Of a stretch of DNA of 21,725 bases, positions 15,601-21,677 are shown in pieces. The stretch comes from UBA1794 sp964439955. GTDB lineage: Bacteria > Bacteroidota > Bacteroidia > Bacteroidales > Bacteroidaceae. Position 1 is the first letter of the stretch, and every line of letters begins with the position of its first letter. The translations under genes were made by a program, and so were the position numbers. Below the pieces are notes generated by a model. That model was not told the origin of the DNA. It ran no database searches and was given only the letters and a program-made list of their open reading frames with translations. The DNA is taken from the NCBI GenBank assembly GCA_964439955.1, contig CAYTPX010000032.1, forward strand, positions 1 through 21,725. The letters are read 5' to 3'.

Positions 15601-15873
15601 TTATCCCAAGACTGCCAGCACGTCGCTTTGGCGCATCATGAGGTATTTCTCGCCGTCTATCTCGATTTCCGTGCCAGAGTACTTGCCGTAGAGCACCGTG
15701 TCGCCTACTTTCAGCACCATCTCTTCGTCTTTCGTGCCTTGGCCTACGGCTTTCACTTCACCCTTGAGGGGTTTTTCCTTTGCGGTATCGGGGATGATGA
15801 TGCCGCCTACGGTCTTTTCTTCTGCCGGTGCAGGGAGAATGAGCACGCGGTCTGCTAATGGTTTGATGTTCAT
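15601..15873 (-). CDS. groES: Co-chaperonin GroES, 10 kDa
   Basis: A 90-residue subunit of the heptameric lid for GroEL. The sequence shows KPLADRVLI at the start, the mobile loop EEKTVGGIIIPDTAKEKP (residues 18-35) with its GGI contact motif, and VLYGKYSGTEI. It is the first gene of the groES-groEL operon. No CIRCE element (TTAGCACTC with its inverted partner) is seen upstream; a sigma-54-like sequence lies at 15926-15942. Confidence 0.98.
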   Translation of the reverse strand: MNIKPLADRVLILPAPAEEKTVGGIIIPDTAKEKPLKGEVKAVGQGTKDEEMVLKVGDTVLYGKYSGTEIEIDGEKYLMMRQSDVLAVLG

Positions 15874-15925
15874 ACTGATACTTTTTTATAATTGTTGTTT
15901 GTAATACGTTTTCCACCCATAGTAC

Positions 15926-15942
15926 TACAAGAAGCGTGCCAA
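15926..15942 (-). promoter_or_regulatory. Sigma-54-like -24/-12 sequence before groES
   Basis: On the minus strand TTGGCACGCTTCTTGTA matches the sigma-54 consensus TTGGCACGnnnnTTGCA except for one T in place of C. It ends 52 bp before the groES start. The same region can be read as a weak housekeeping promoter (TTTG, 18-bp spacer, TATGGGTG), so the assignment is uncertain. Confidence 0.4.
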
Positions 15943-16010
15943 ATGGTTTTCCTATCCGGAATGTGGGTCATGCTGACATGATGGCAGTGCGGTCGGGGCG
16001 TTTTTGCAGC

Positions 16011-16098
16011 CGGACAGACAGAAACGCCTCCCCTTTCGCGGAAAAGGGAAGGCGTTTCTGGAAAAAAGCGGCAGCGCTTTTTGGAAAAGGCCTTGCCG
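16011..16098. repeat. 22-bp periodic palindromic array, four units
   Basis: Units start at 16011, 16033, 16055 and 16077, each exactly 22 bp, all with an A-tract in the middle and most ending in a G/C-rich segment. The array lies downstream of the 324-residue lipoprotein gene and upstream of the groES promoter. Confidence 0.75.
16021..16058. terminator. Strong hairpin in the repeat array
   Basis: GAAACGCCT (16021-16029) pairs with AGGCGTTTC (16050-16058); after one mismatch CCCTTT (16031-16036) pairs with AAAGGG (16043-16048). The 6-nt loop is the centre of a repeat unit. No strong T-run follows on either strand, so termination is likely but not certain. Confidence 0.5.
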
Positions 16099-16122
16099 CT
16101 TGGGAAGGCTTATAGTTCGTCG

Positions 16123-17097
16123 TCAAGATATATAGGAGTAGCCCGGGGCAGAAATATGCCCCCAGAGGGTCTCGCGTGTCCAATAGCCATATTCCGGGTC
16201 GGATTCTACGTATCTTTCCACGAGGTAGAGCGAATTGCCCCGCCAAGCTATCTCAAACGTGTCGTCCTCCCAATCTTCCTCTACGTAGTCTTGGTACATG
16301 AGATAGGCGATGGCCTCGCTGGGGAACGTTTCCACGCCCAGCGCGGTGGTCATCACGCCCGCGGAATTGAATTGGAAGCAAAGCATCACGTCCGGACCGA
16401 TTTCGCCGTACCCACTGGGGAAGTCTTCCCGCCACGTGTAGTACTCGCCGTGTTGTTCTGCCCCGTAGCCTACGCCGCTCCAGTCGAACCATGTTGCCAA
16501 ATTGTCAGCCCCCGCCCCGCCTATTCCAGTAGAGCTGTCGTCGTCGTCTCCGTCGCCACTGGTGTCGTTAGGCTCGGGCAATTTGTCGATGATGTCGCCC
16601 TTGGTGGGCGGGTTGTCCGTGAGAAACGGGCAGACGATGGTGATGAAACGCCCACCGTTGTAGCTGTATGTCTTGGTAGAGTCGCTGGTTGCGGAAAGTT
16701 TGTCATAGATGTAGGCTGCCTCTTCCTCGTCGGGTATGAAAATCCAACCCCCGTGTTCGGTCAAGCGGCTGAGCCGGAGGCTACCGTCGAACCGCCACCA
16801 CTCCACGTACAAGAGGGAGTAGAAAATTTGCACGGTGCCGCTGGCCTCCACCCCTTCCGTGGATTTGACGGAGGCTGTGGACGCTTCACCCACGATGTTT
16901 CCGTATTCGTCCAAATCGACCGTGCGTTTATAGACGACGACATTGCCGTCGTCGGTCACGCCATCGTCGTAATCATAGTACAGGGGCAGGTTGTCGCCAT
17001 TGCCACCGGGTTCATCGTCGTCGCTGCACGCTGAAAAGGTGCATGCGGCCAACAGGAAGAGCAGGAGACTCCAAGGTTTCTTGTCCAAAATCTTCAT
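16123..17097 (-). CDS. Predicted surface lipoprotein, function unknown
   Basis: A 324-residue protein with a type II signal peptide; the likely lipobox is FSAC with C24, followed by SDDDE, which resembles the acidic lipoprotein export signal known in Bacteroidota that sends lipoproteins to the cell surface. The mature protein is rich in Asp, Glu, Tyr and Trp, with two segments joined by a DGDDDDSS linker around residues 185-195. I recognise no domain. Its promoter has TTTG at 17178-17181, a 20-bp spacer and TACCTTTA at 17150-17157, overlapped and flanked by TTTAC(A/T)GTAAA sites. A gene for a second acidic lipoprotein diverges from it across a 560-bp regulatory region. Confidence 0.75.
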   Translation of the reverse strand: MKILDKKPWSLLLFLLAACTFSACSDDDEPGGNGDNLPLYYDYDDGVTDDGNVVVYKRTVDLDEYGNIVGEASTASVKSTEGVEASGTVQIFYSLLYVEWWRFDGSLRLSRLTEHGGWIFIPDEEEAAYIYDKLSATSDSTKTYSYNGGRFITIVCPFLTDNPPTKGDIIDKLPEPNDTSGDGDDDDSSTGIGGAGADNLATWFDWSGVGYGAEQHGEYYTWREDFPSGYGEIGPDVMLCFQFNSAGVMTTALGVETFPSEAIAYLMYQDYVEEDWEDDTFEIAWRGNSLYLVERYVESDPEYGYWTRETLWGHISAPGYSYIS

Positions 17098-17142
17098 GAC
17101 TTGATTGTTTTTGTTAAGGGTTTCTTGTTAATAATAACTATT

Positions 17143-17153
17143 TTTACTGTAAA
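17143..17153. promoter_or_regulatory. Palindromic operator 1, TTTACTGTAAA
   Basis: An 11-bp palindrome overlapping the -7 box (17150-17157) of the minus-strand lipoprotein promoter. With flanks, TTTTTACTGTAAA is the exact reverse complement of TTTACAGTAAAAA at operator 2, whose centre is 42 bp away, about four helical turns. Confidence 0.5.
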
Positions 17154-17182
17154 GGTAATGGGAATCGTGTAGAATGGCAAAA
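17150..17182 (-). promoter_or_regulatory. Promoter of the 324-residue lipoprotein gene
   Basis: On the minus strand: TTTTG (17178-17182), a 20-bp spacer, and TACCTTTA (17150-17157), one base off TAnnTTTG. The expected start is near 17143, giving a leader of about 45 nt. Confidence 0.55.
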
Positions 17183-17184
17183 TA

Positions 17185-17195
17185 TTTACAGTAAA
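17185..17195. promoter_or_regulatory. Palindromic operator 2, TTTACAGTAAA
   Basis: An 11-bp palindrome directly upstream of the -33 box of the minus-strand lipoprotein promoter, centred about 47 bp before its expected start. The placement fits an activator site or the distal half of a repression loop with operator 1. Confidence 0.5.
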
Positions 17196-17207
17196 AAAAC
17201 GGGGCAT

Positions 17208-17273
17208 CACGGCGGGAAAAGGCCTGCCGCTTTTCGCAAAAAGGCTCGGGCCTTACGGGAAGAAAACGGCAGG
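17208..17273. repeat. 22-bp periodic palindromic array, three units
   Basis: Units start at 17208, 17230 and 17252, each 22 bp. This is one of the few arrays not behind a stop codon: it lies between two divergent promoters, separating operators 2 and 3. Confidence 0.65.
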
Positions 17274-17303
17274 TAAAGCATGCAAGCTGTGCTTATGCGG
17301 ATT

Positions 17304-17314
17304 TTTACAGTAGG
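17304..17314. promoter_or_regulatory. Operator 3, TTTACAGTAGG
   Basis: Matches the left part of operator 2 (TTTTTAC, then A or T, then GTA) and lies directly upstream of the -33 box of the small-RNA promoter, centred about 49 bp before its expected start. Relative to its own promoter, operator 2 has nearly the same position. Confidence 0.4.
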
Positions 17315-17318
17315 GTAT

Positions 17319-17351
17319 TTTGCTTGGGATAAATACTTTTTTGTAATTTTG
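17319..17351 (+). promoter_or_regulatory. Promoter of the small RNA
   Basis: TTTG (17319-17322), a 21-bp spacer and TAATTTTG (17344-17351), a perfect TAnnTTTG. It is the most complete Bacteroidota-type promoter in the window, and no coding sequence starts within 300 bp of it. Confidence 0.7.
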
Positions 17352-17357
17352 GGACGT

Positions 17358-17508
17358 AAATCAAAAGAAGGACTGCCTATGTAACATTACAGACAAATAG
17401 ACATAAAGGTAAAAAAGCGTTAGCTTTCTTCTTGCTTATCGAAATTCGCCAAATTAAAATAAGCCACAAGAATGGAAGTTGATGCCCACGCCATGCGGCG
17501 TGGGTTTT
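17358..17508 (+). ncRNA. Likely structured small RNA of about 150 nt
   Basis: A stand-alone unit with a strong promoter, no reading frame, an extended stem and an intrinsic terminator. The stem pairs 17424-17439 with 17459-17478: CTTTC with GGAAG, TTCTTG with CAAGAA and CTTAT with ATAAG, with small bulges and a 19-nt loop. The terminator hairpin is at 17484-17508. The gene ATG 150 bp further on leaves open a cis-acting leader role. From memory it resembles Bacteroidales-restricted RNA motifs such as Bacteroidales-1, but I cannot confirm the family. The start is estimated from the -7 box. Confidence 0.6.
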
Positions 17509-17510
17509 AT
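17484..17510 (+). terminator. Terminator of the small RNA
   Basis: CCCACGCC (17485-17492) and GGCGTGGG (17497-17504) form an 8-bp GC stem with loop ATGC, followed by TTTT. Confidence 0.78.
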
Positions 17511-17657
17511 ACTCCCTATATCATGCGGCAATGGCGGTTGGCAATGCCTCGGTGAGCGTAGACGAAGTTATGAGTCCGCGCTTTTTTATTGTCTCCATCC
17601 GGCCTTGGACTACCCTATCAGATAACAATTAAACTAACAGCAGTAAACAAAAATAAC

Positions 17658-18140
17658 ATGAAAACATTGAGATACATAGGAACGGCCTTGCTGGCCATGG
17701 CCTTGTGCGTAAACTTTATGGCCTGCGACGATGACGACGATGAATACTCTTCTTATGCAACGGAAATACTCGGATTATGGGAATGCATAGAAACATCGCA
17801 CCCGATGGATGGCTTCTTTGACGAAGGGGACGGGGTGAAGTTTTTTGACGGCTGGTACACAGATCCTGAATGGGACTTCGTGAGCGGAAAGAAATGCTTC
17901 GTAACAAGAAGCCCAGATTTGGTAGATCGTACCGAAGACCAATGGAGCGGAGGATATAGGTACACCATTAATAGCAATACGCTTGTCGTCATGGAATCCG
18001 ATGCCGACCGTTATGTCGGGACAATCGTGATTGACGGTGACATCCTTACTTATACTTGCATGTACCAAGACTGGGTCTTTGACGATAGATATATGGACGA
18101 AGAGACCGGCCCTTATACCGTGAAATTCCAACGGAAATAA
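17658..18140 (+). CDS. Small acidic surface lipoprotein, function unknown
   Basis: A 160-residue protein with a type II signal peptide; C23 in NFMAC is the likely lipid anchor and is followed by five Asp and a Glu, an acidic surface-export signal. The mature part begins with a GLWEC motif and is probably beta-rich (RYTINSNTLVV, TIVIDGDILTYT), reminiscent of the small lipocalin-like lipoproteins common in Bacteroidota; this is inference. The start ATG is chosen for the signal peptide; the longer TTG-initiated frame has no supporting feature. It lies 150 bp after the small-RNA terminator, lacks a clear promoter of its own, and ends at a strong terminator. Confidence 0.75.
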   Translation: MKTLRYIGTALLAMALCVNFMACDDDDDEYSSYATEILGLWECIETSHPMDGFFDEGDGVKFFDGWYTDPEWDFVSGKKCFVTRSPDLVDRTEDQWSGGYRYTINSNTLVVMESDADRYVGTIVIDGDILTYTCMYQDWVFDDRYMDEETGPYTVKFQRK

Positions 18141-18166
18141 CCATTTTCCTGAATAGGCTTGGATAT

Positions 18167-18213
18167 AGGAAAGGCATTTGTACGTGGCTTGCACAAATGC
18201 CTTTCCTGTTTTT
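18167..18213 (+). terminator. Terminator of the 160-residue lipoprotein gene
   Basis: AGGAAAGGCATTTGT (18167-18181) pairs perfectly with ACAAATGCCTTTCCT (18193-18207) and is followed by G and five T residues. Confidence 0.9.
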
Positions 18214-18250
18214 ATACCGCAGCCCTTCCCTTTCAACGCCAAATAGGAAA

Positions 18251-18280
18251 CCCGCCGTGGGCCTGCGGCAGGCACGCGGG
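18251..18280 (-). terminator. Hairpin downstream of nadA
   Basis: A GC-rich imperfect hairpin, with CCCGC, GTG and CCTG on one arm matching CAGG, CAC and GCGGG on the other, lies 4 bp after the nadA stop. On the minus strand only TTTCC follows, so the T-run is poor. Confidence 0.5.
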
Positions 18281-18283
18281 AAA

Positions 18284-19234
18284 TCAGAGGTTGTGGCGGG
18301 CGGAAATCTCCAGCATGCGCTGTATGCAACGCACGGCCTTGCGGCTGACTTCCGGGTCTACGTGGATTTCCGGCGACTCGTCCTTCAGGCAATTATAGAG
18401 CTTCTCCATCGTATTGAGCCGCATGAAATTACACTCATTGCAAGCACACGTGGAATCTTCCGGGGGGGCGGGGATAAACGTCTGCCCGGGGCATTTCTTC
18501 TGCATCTCGTGGAGGATGCCGCTTTCCGTGGCCACGATGAACTCCTTTTGTTCCGGGTGGGCCATGGCGTACTTCAACATCGTAGCCGTACTGCCCACCA
18601 CGTCGGCCAGCTTCAGCACCGCCCCTTTGCATTCGAGGTGGGCCAACACGGCAGCCCCGGGATGTTCGTTCTTCAACTGCACGATTTTTTCTACCGAAAA
18701 CTTCTCGTGTACATGGCATGCGCCGTCCCAGAGCAACATGTTGCGCCCCGTAACCGAATTGAGGTAGTTACCCAAATTGCGGTCGGGCCCGAATATGATT
18801 TTCTCGTCCTGCGGGAGGCTCTCGATGATCGTCCGGGCGTTCGACGATGTCACCACGATGTCCGTACACGCCTTCACGGCGGCCGAGGTATTCACGTAGG
18901 AGACCACCGTATATCCGGGATGCGCCTCCACGAAACGGGCAAACTCGTCGGCCGGGCAACTGTCTGCCAAGCTGCACCCCGCCGCCATGTCGGGCACCAG
19001 GACTTTCTTGTCCGGGCACAGGATCTTGGCCGTCTCGCCCATGAAATGCACGCCGCATATGACAATGATGGCGGCGTCGGTCTTCTGGGCCCATTGCGCC
19101 AAGGCCAGGCTGTCCCCTACAAAGTCGGCCACGTCCTGCAATTCGCCCCGTTGGTAGTAGTGTGCCAAAATGAGGGCATTCTTCTCTTTCTTGAGCTGTT
19201 CGATACCGCTTCTGAAGTTATCCACTGTTGCCAT
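18284..19234 (-). CDS. nadA: Quinolinate synthase NadA
   Basis: A 316-residue cytoplasmic [4Fe-4S] enzyme that condenses iminoaspartate with dihydroxyacetone phosphate to make quinolinate in de novo NAD synthesis. It shows AHYYQRGELQDVADFVGDSLAL at the N-terminus, C87 in AGCSLA, C173 in WDGACHVHEKF and the C-terminal C263, C265, C268 cluster in CACNECNFMRLNT; three of these cysteines ligate the cluster. The length is normal. nadB and nadC, its usual partners, are not adjacent. A -7 box at 19459-19466 implies a leader of about 220 nt. Confidence 0.96.
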   Translation of the reverse strand: MATVDNFRSGIEQLKKEKNALILAHYYQRGELQDVADFVGDSLALAQWAQKTDAAIIVICGVHFMGETAKILCPDKKVLVPDMAAGCSLADSCPADEFARFVEAHPGYTVVSYVNTSAAVKACTDIVVTSSNARTIIESLPQDEKIIFGPDRNLGNYLNSVTGRNMLLWDGACHVHEKFSVEKIVQLKNEHPGAAVLAHLECKGAVLKLADVVGSTATMLKYAMAHPEQKEFIVATESGILHEMQKKCPGQTFIPAPPEDSTCACNECNFMRLNTMEKLYNCLKDESPEIHVDPEVSRKAVRCIQRMLEISARHNL

Positions 19235-19274
19235 TTGTATTATTAGTTTATTGTTTTTCCTTATTTATTTTCTC

Positions 19275-19311
19275 CTTTATCCATGGTGATGATAATAGCC
19301 CTTGGATAAAG
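19275..19311. promoter_or_regulatory. Inverted repeat in the nadA leader
   Basis: CTTTATCCA (19275-19283) and TGGATAAAG (19303-19311) are perfect inverted copies 19 bp apart, within the predicted nadA 5' leader. It could be an RNA stem or a pair of protein-binding half-sites. Confidence 0.35.
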
Positions 19312-19458
19312 TGCATAAAAAAGAACCTTTTTCCTTGCGTTTCCGGGTTATTCCCCCGGATGGAAGGGTTATTATCGCCTTATGAACAGGAGAAAAGTGC
19401 CTTGTCTTTTGATAATAAGGCCTATGGATTTTCTTATCCACACCCTGTTGATAGGGAG

Positions 19459-19466
19459 CAAAGTTA
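19459..19466 (-). promoter_or_regulatory. -7 promoter box of nadA
   Basis: On the minus strand TAACTTTG matches TAnnTTTG. It is the only good match upstream of nadA and gives a leader of about 220 nt. No -33 box at standard spacing is seen. Confidence 0.5.
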
Positions 19467-19577
19467 CTAACTTCTTGCCGAACCATGGTTAGGAAATGGC
19501 AAAAAAAGCCGTGTATAAGTGTGTAAAACCTATGTGCTATCTTTTTTGGAGTTCTCCTTTTTTGCACGGTATATATG

Positions 19578-19708
19578 CTTTTCCGGGAAAATGAAATAAA
19601 GACGAGACATCTTTTCCCTGACTTATCCATACCGTTTTCCACTGTTTCCCGCCGGTTTTCAACAGCCGTTTATCGCTGTTTTTTCTTGCTTTCCTGAAAA
19701 AGGCCGTG
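19578..19708. repeat. Irregular member of the 22-bp repeat family
   Basis: CTTTTCCGGGAAAA (19578) is an excellent core. The next T-tract unit follows after 33 bp (19611), one and a half periods, then units near 22-bp spacing at 19633, 19655 and 19677 and another good core at 19689. Phasing is poor, so this is the weakest array. Confidence 0.4.
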
Positions 19709-19711
19709 CTT

Positions 19712-19745
19712 TTTGTGCCCACATAAGAATTTATTTGTATTTTTA
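19712..19745 (+). promoter_or_regulatory. Possible promoter of the plug-like gene
   Basis: TTTG (19712-19715), a 22-bp spacer and TATTTTTA (19738-19745), one base off TAnnTTTG. The spacer is slightly long. Confidence 0.4.
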
Positions 19746-19788
19746 CAGCCGGATGAGTCCGGAATACCTTGATAAACAACCTATAGTT

Positions 19789-21033
19789 ATGAAATGTTTT
19801 TATTTGGCTTTGTCCTCGCTTTTTTGTTTTTCCTTGCAGGCCATGCCGCAGGCTGGGGCAGAGGAAGACAGTGTACACGTCCGTAGGGACGGGCATCCGG
19901 CTTGGCGGGTGAGGAGGAACATAAGAATGGTAAACGACACGCTTATCGTCGATTTTTCAAAGTCGGAAAGCGATTCGCAGGATATCTCCTCCGGTGGTGC
20001 GATTGGGGAAGTTGTGGAAACCGTCCCCGACTCCGGGTTTACGGGTGTCAAAGCCATGTCCTTCGACGAAATGGGGAAATCCGGCTGGATGATAGCGGAG
20101 CATAACCAAGTGAACCATAATCCCCTTGCAGTTTTTTTCAACGGCAATTTCGTGAAATCCACCATCGGTTTCGATGGTTTCTTCCTGCGCCGGGCTAACC
20201 GGAACCTTATGCGGGAACCGTTCGTCCATGCCGGGCATTCGTATCGAGGGAAGCTGGAACTTTCGTCTCCGCAGTATGACCCGGAGCTCACAAGCCTGCG
20301 TGCATTGTACGACCGCCATGCTTCGCCCCGCCCGCTTTCTGCTTGCCTGTTCGTGGTGGACGGGGTTTTGCTGACCGACGGGTTGGACGATTTCTGTTTC
20401 GACGAGGGTTATATAGACAGCGTGGAAGTGGTTGATATTAATGGCGGCCTCCCGGTTTCGCAGTGGGGCGACTCGCTTCCGGTGTTCAGCGTGGTACAAA
20501 TTTATACGCGCGGATCGCGCTCGAAGCGGGGATGGACGGTTTCCTTCGAGTTTCCGGAACAAAAAGCGCTGGTGCTGAAGCCTTATAGCCAGCACGACGT
20601 AAACCGGGCTGAAAAACAGTTCTTCCTCAATGGGAAAGAAATAGGCACTTTTGTAGGAATCGACGTGCAGGCTTTGCTGGCTTCGCCCGACCGGCGTGTC
20701 GCGCTCAGCGATAGTACTGTGAGAATCAATTCGTCCGGTTACGTGCCCCGTCTGGTGTCACTCGCGGAGATAGGAGGCAGTTTCCCGGGCTCTTCGGCCA
20801 TCAATCCGATATTCTTCGTGAACGACGTCCTATTGATCGGCGATCCGGAGAGTATCCGCATCGATGCGGATTACATCCAGAACGTCCGCCTCTTTTCTTC
20901 CACGGAACTGGAAGCGTTGGATGGCGGCGTGGTAGGTTGGGGACGCGATGCCGAGCCGGTCTCCGTTATCCGCATTTATACCAACGACGTGGAGTCGCAG
21001 CGCAAAGCGGAACGGTATGGCCGCGCCCGGTAA
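19789..21033 (+). CDS. Exported protein with two TonB-plug-like modules
   Basis: A 414-residue protein with a signal peptide (about residues 1-23). Two similar segments occur: residues 187-241 (FVVDGVLL, YIDSVEVVD, VVQIYT) and 341-398 (FFVNDVLL, YIQNVRLFS, VIRIYT). Each follows the pattern of the plug domain of TonB-dependent receptors (YVVDGVPL, IESIEVLK, GVILITT), but there is no beta-barrel and no TonB box. The function is unknown; it might bind a partner receptor or another plug domain. The first ATG in frame (19735) overlaps the -7-like box, so the ATG giving the signal peptide is chosen. The GC content resembles that of the neighbouring housekeeping genes. Confidence 0.7.
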   Translation: MKCFYLALSSLFCFSLQAMPQAGAEEDSVHVRRDGHPAWRVRRNIRMVNDTLIVDFSKSESDSQDISSGGAIGEVVETVPDSGFTGVKAMSFDEMGKSGWMIAEHNQVNHNPLAVFFNGNFVKSTIGFDGFFLRRANRNLMREPFVHAGHSYRGKLELSSPQYDPELTSLRALYDRHASPRPLSACLFVVDGVLLTDGLDDFCFDEGYIDSVEVVDINGGLPVSQWGDSLPVFSVVQIYTRGSRSKRGWTVSFEFPEQKALVLKPYSQHDVNRAEKQFFLNGKEIGTFVGIDVQALLASPDRRVALSDSTVRINSSGYVPRLVSLAEIGGSFPGSSAINPIFFVNDVLLIGDPESIRIDADYIQNVRLFSSTELEALDGGVVGWGRDAEPVSVIRIYTNDVESQRKAERYGRAR

Positions 21034-21178
21034 AAGAACGTAATGAACCAGGTGTAACAGAATAGTCCATATAAAGATGGTGTTTGGATGTAAAGAGTAT
21101 TAGCTAAATAGAATTAACAGACAGGCTTGAAAAGACTTTAAAATAAACTTAAACAAATCTAATATCATAAAATAAGTT

Positions 21179-21634
21179 ATGAGAACGCTTAGTTTATTCT
21201 CTCTAATTGCTGTTGTAATCGTATTATATGCTTGTTCAACAAGTAAAATGGTTGTTTCGCATGGCATTGATTTATCAAAATATTCCTATGTTGTCTTTGG
21301 AAAAGAAACAACAGGGAACAGAGAACTTGATGACGTTATGATGACTGTTCAAAATGAAATTGCTAATACAAAATTAGAAGTTGTTTCTGCACAGGATGCA
21401 CTTGCGAAAATAGCACTTGGAGAATCTGTTTTATCTCCGAATATTCATGTTTCAACAGAGAAATGGGATGGTGGTCATACATACATAACGATTACTTTTT
21501 ATGACTACAATACAAACCAAAGCGTTGTAGTGCTTAAGAGTAGCGGCATTGGCTTGACTATTTCTCACGACCAAAATATTGCTCTTGGTGCAATTCGGAA
21601 AAAATTAAAACAGGTATTTGGGGATAAGAAATAG
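21179..21634 (+). CDS. Small lipoprotein in AT-rich DNA, function unknown
   Basis: A 151-residue protein with a lipoprotein signal; LYAC with C19 is the likely lipobox, followed by STSK without an acidic export signal, suggesting retention on the inner face of the outer membrane. The mature part (YVVFGKETTGNRELDDVMMTVQNEIA through IALGAIRKKLKQVF) resembles small Bacteroidota lipoproteins that carry a DUF4136-like fold, but I cannot assign it. Codon use is strongly A/T-ending, unlike every other gene here, as is the surrounding DNA from about 21040 to the window end, which suggests recent acquisition. Confidence 0.7.
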   Translation: MRTLSLFSLIAVVIVLYACSTSKMVVSHGIDLSKYSYVVFGKETTGNRELDDVMMTVQNEIANTKLEVVSAQDALAKIALGESVLSPNIHVSTEKWDGGHTYITITFYDYNTNQSVVVLKSSGIGLTISHDQNIALGAIRKKLKQVFGDKK

Positions 21635-21677
21635 GCTTAATAAGAAATGGAATTATCTACTTTAAGTTCATATAAGT

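Larger units (their letters stand above)
17098..17657. other. Divergent regulatory region between two lipoprotein genes
   Basis: These 560 bp contain, left to right: the minus-strand lipoprotein promoter with two palindromic operators, a 22-bp repeat array, a third operator half-matching the others, a plus-strand promoter, a likely structured RNA with its terminator, and about 150 bp before the next ATG in which I see no clear promoter or stable hairpin. Confidence 0.7.
19235..19788. other. AT-rich divergent intergenic region with DnaA-box-like sites
   Basis: A 554-bp gap between nadA and the plug-like gene, clearly richer in A and T than its flanks. It contains the nadA promoter and long leader, an exact DnaA box TTATCCACA (19434-19442), a consensus-type box TTTTACACA on the minus strand (19519-19527), near-matches at 19509-19517, 19623-19631, 19635-19643 and 19656-19664, and an irregular run of T-tract repeats (19578-19708). 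No credible gene is present. Confidence 0.5.

Noticed and set aside
13907..15691. 594-codon open frame antisense to groEL
   Set aside because: groEL on the opposite strand is certain; the antisense translation is a shadow.
15874..16010. CIRCE/HrcA operator for groES
   Set aside because: No TTAGCACTC-like inverted repeat is present.
1296..17273. CRISPR interpretation of the periodic arrays
   Set aside because: Units are degenerate and contiguous, without identical repeats separated by unique spacers, and no cas genes are present.
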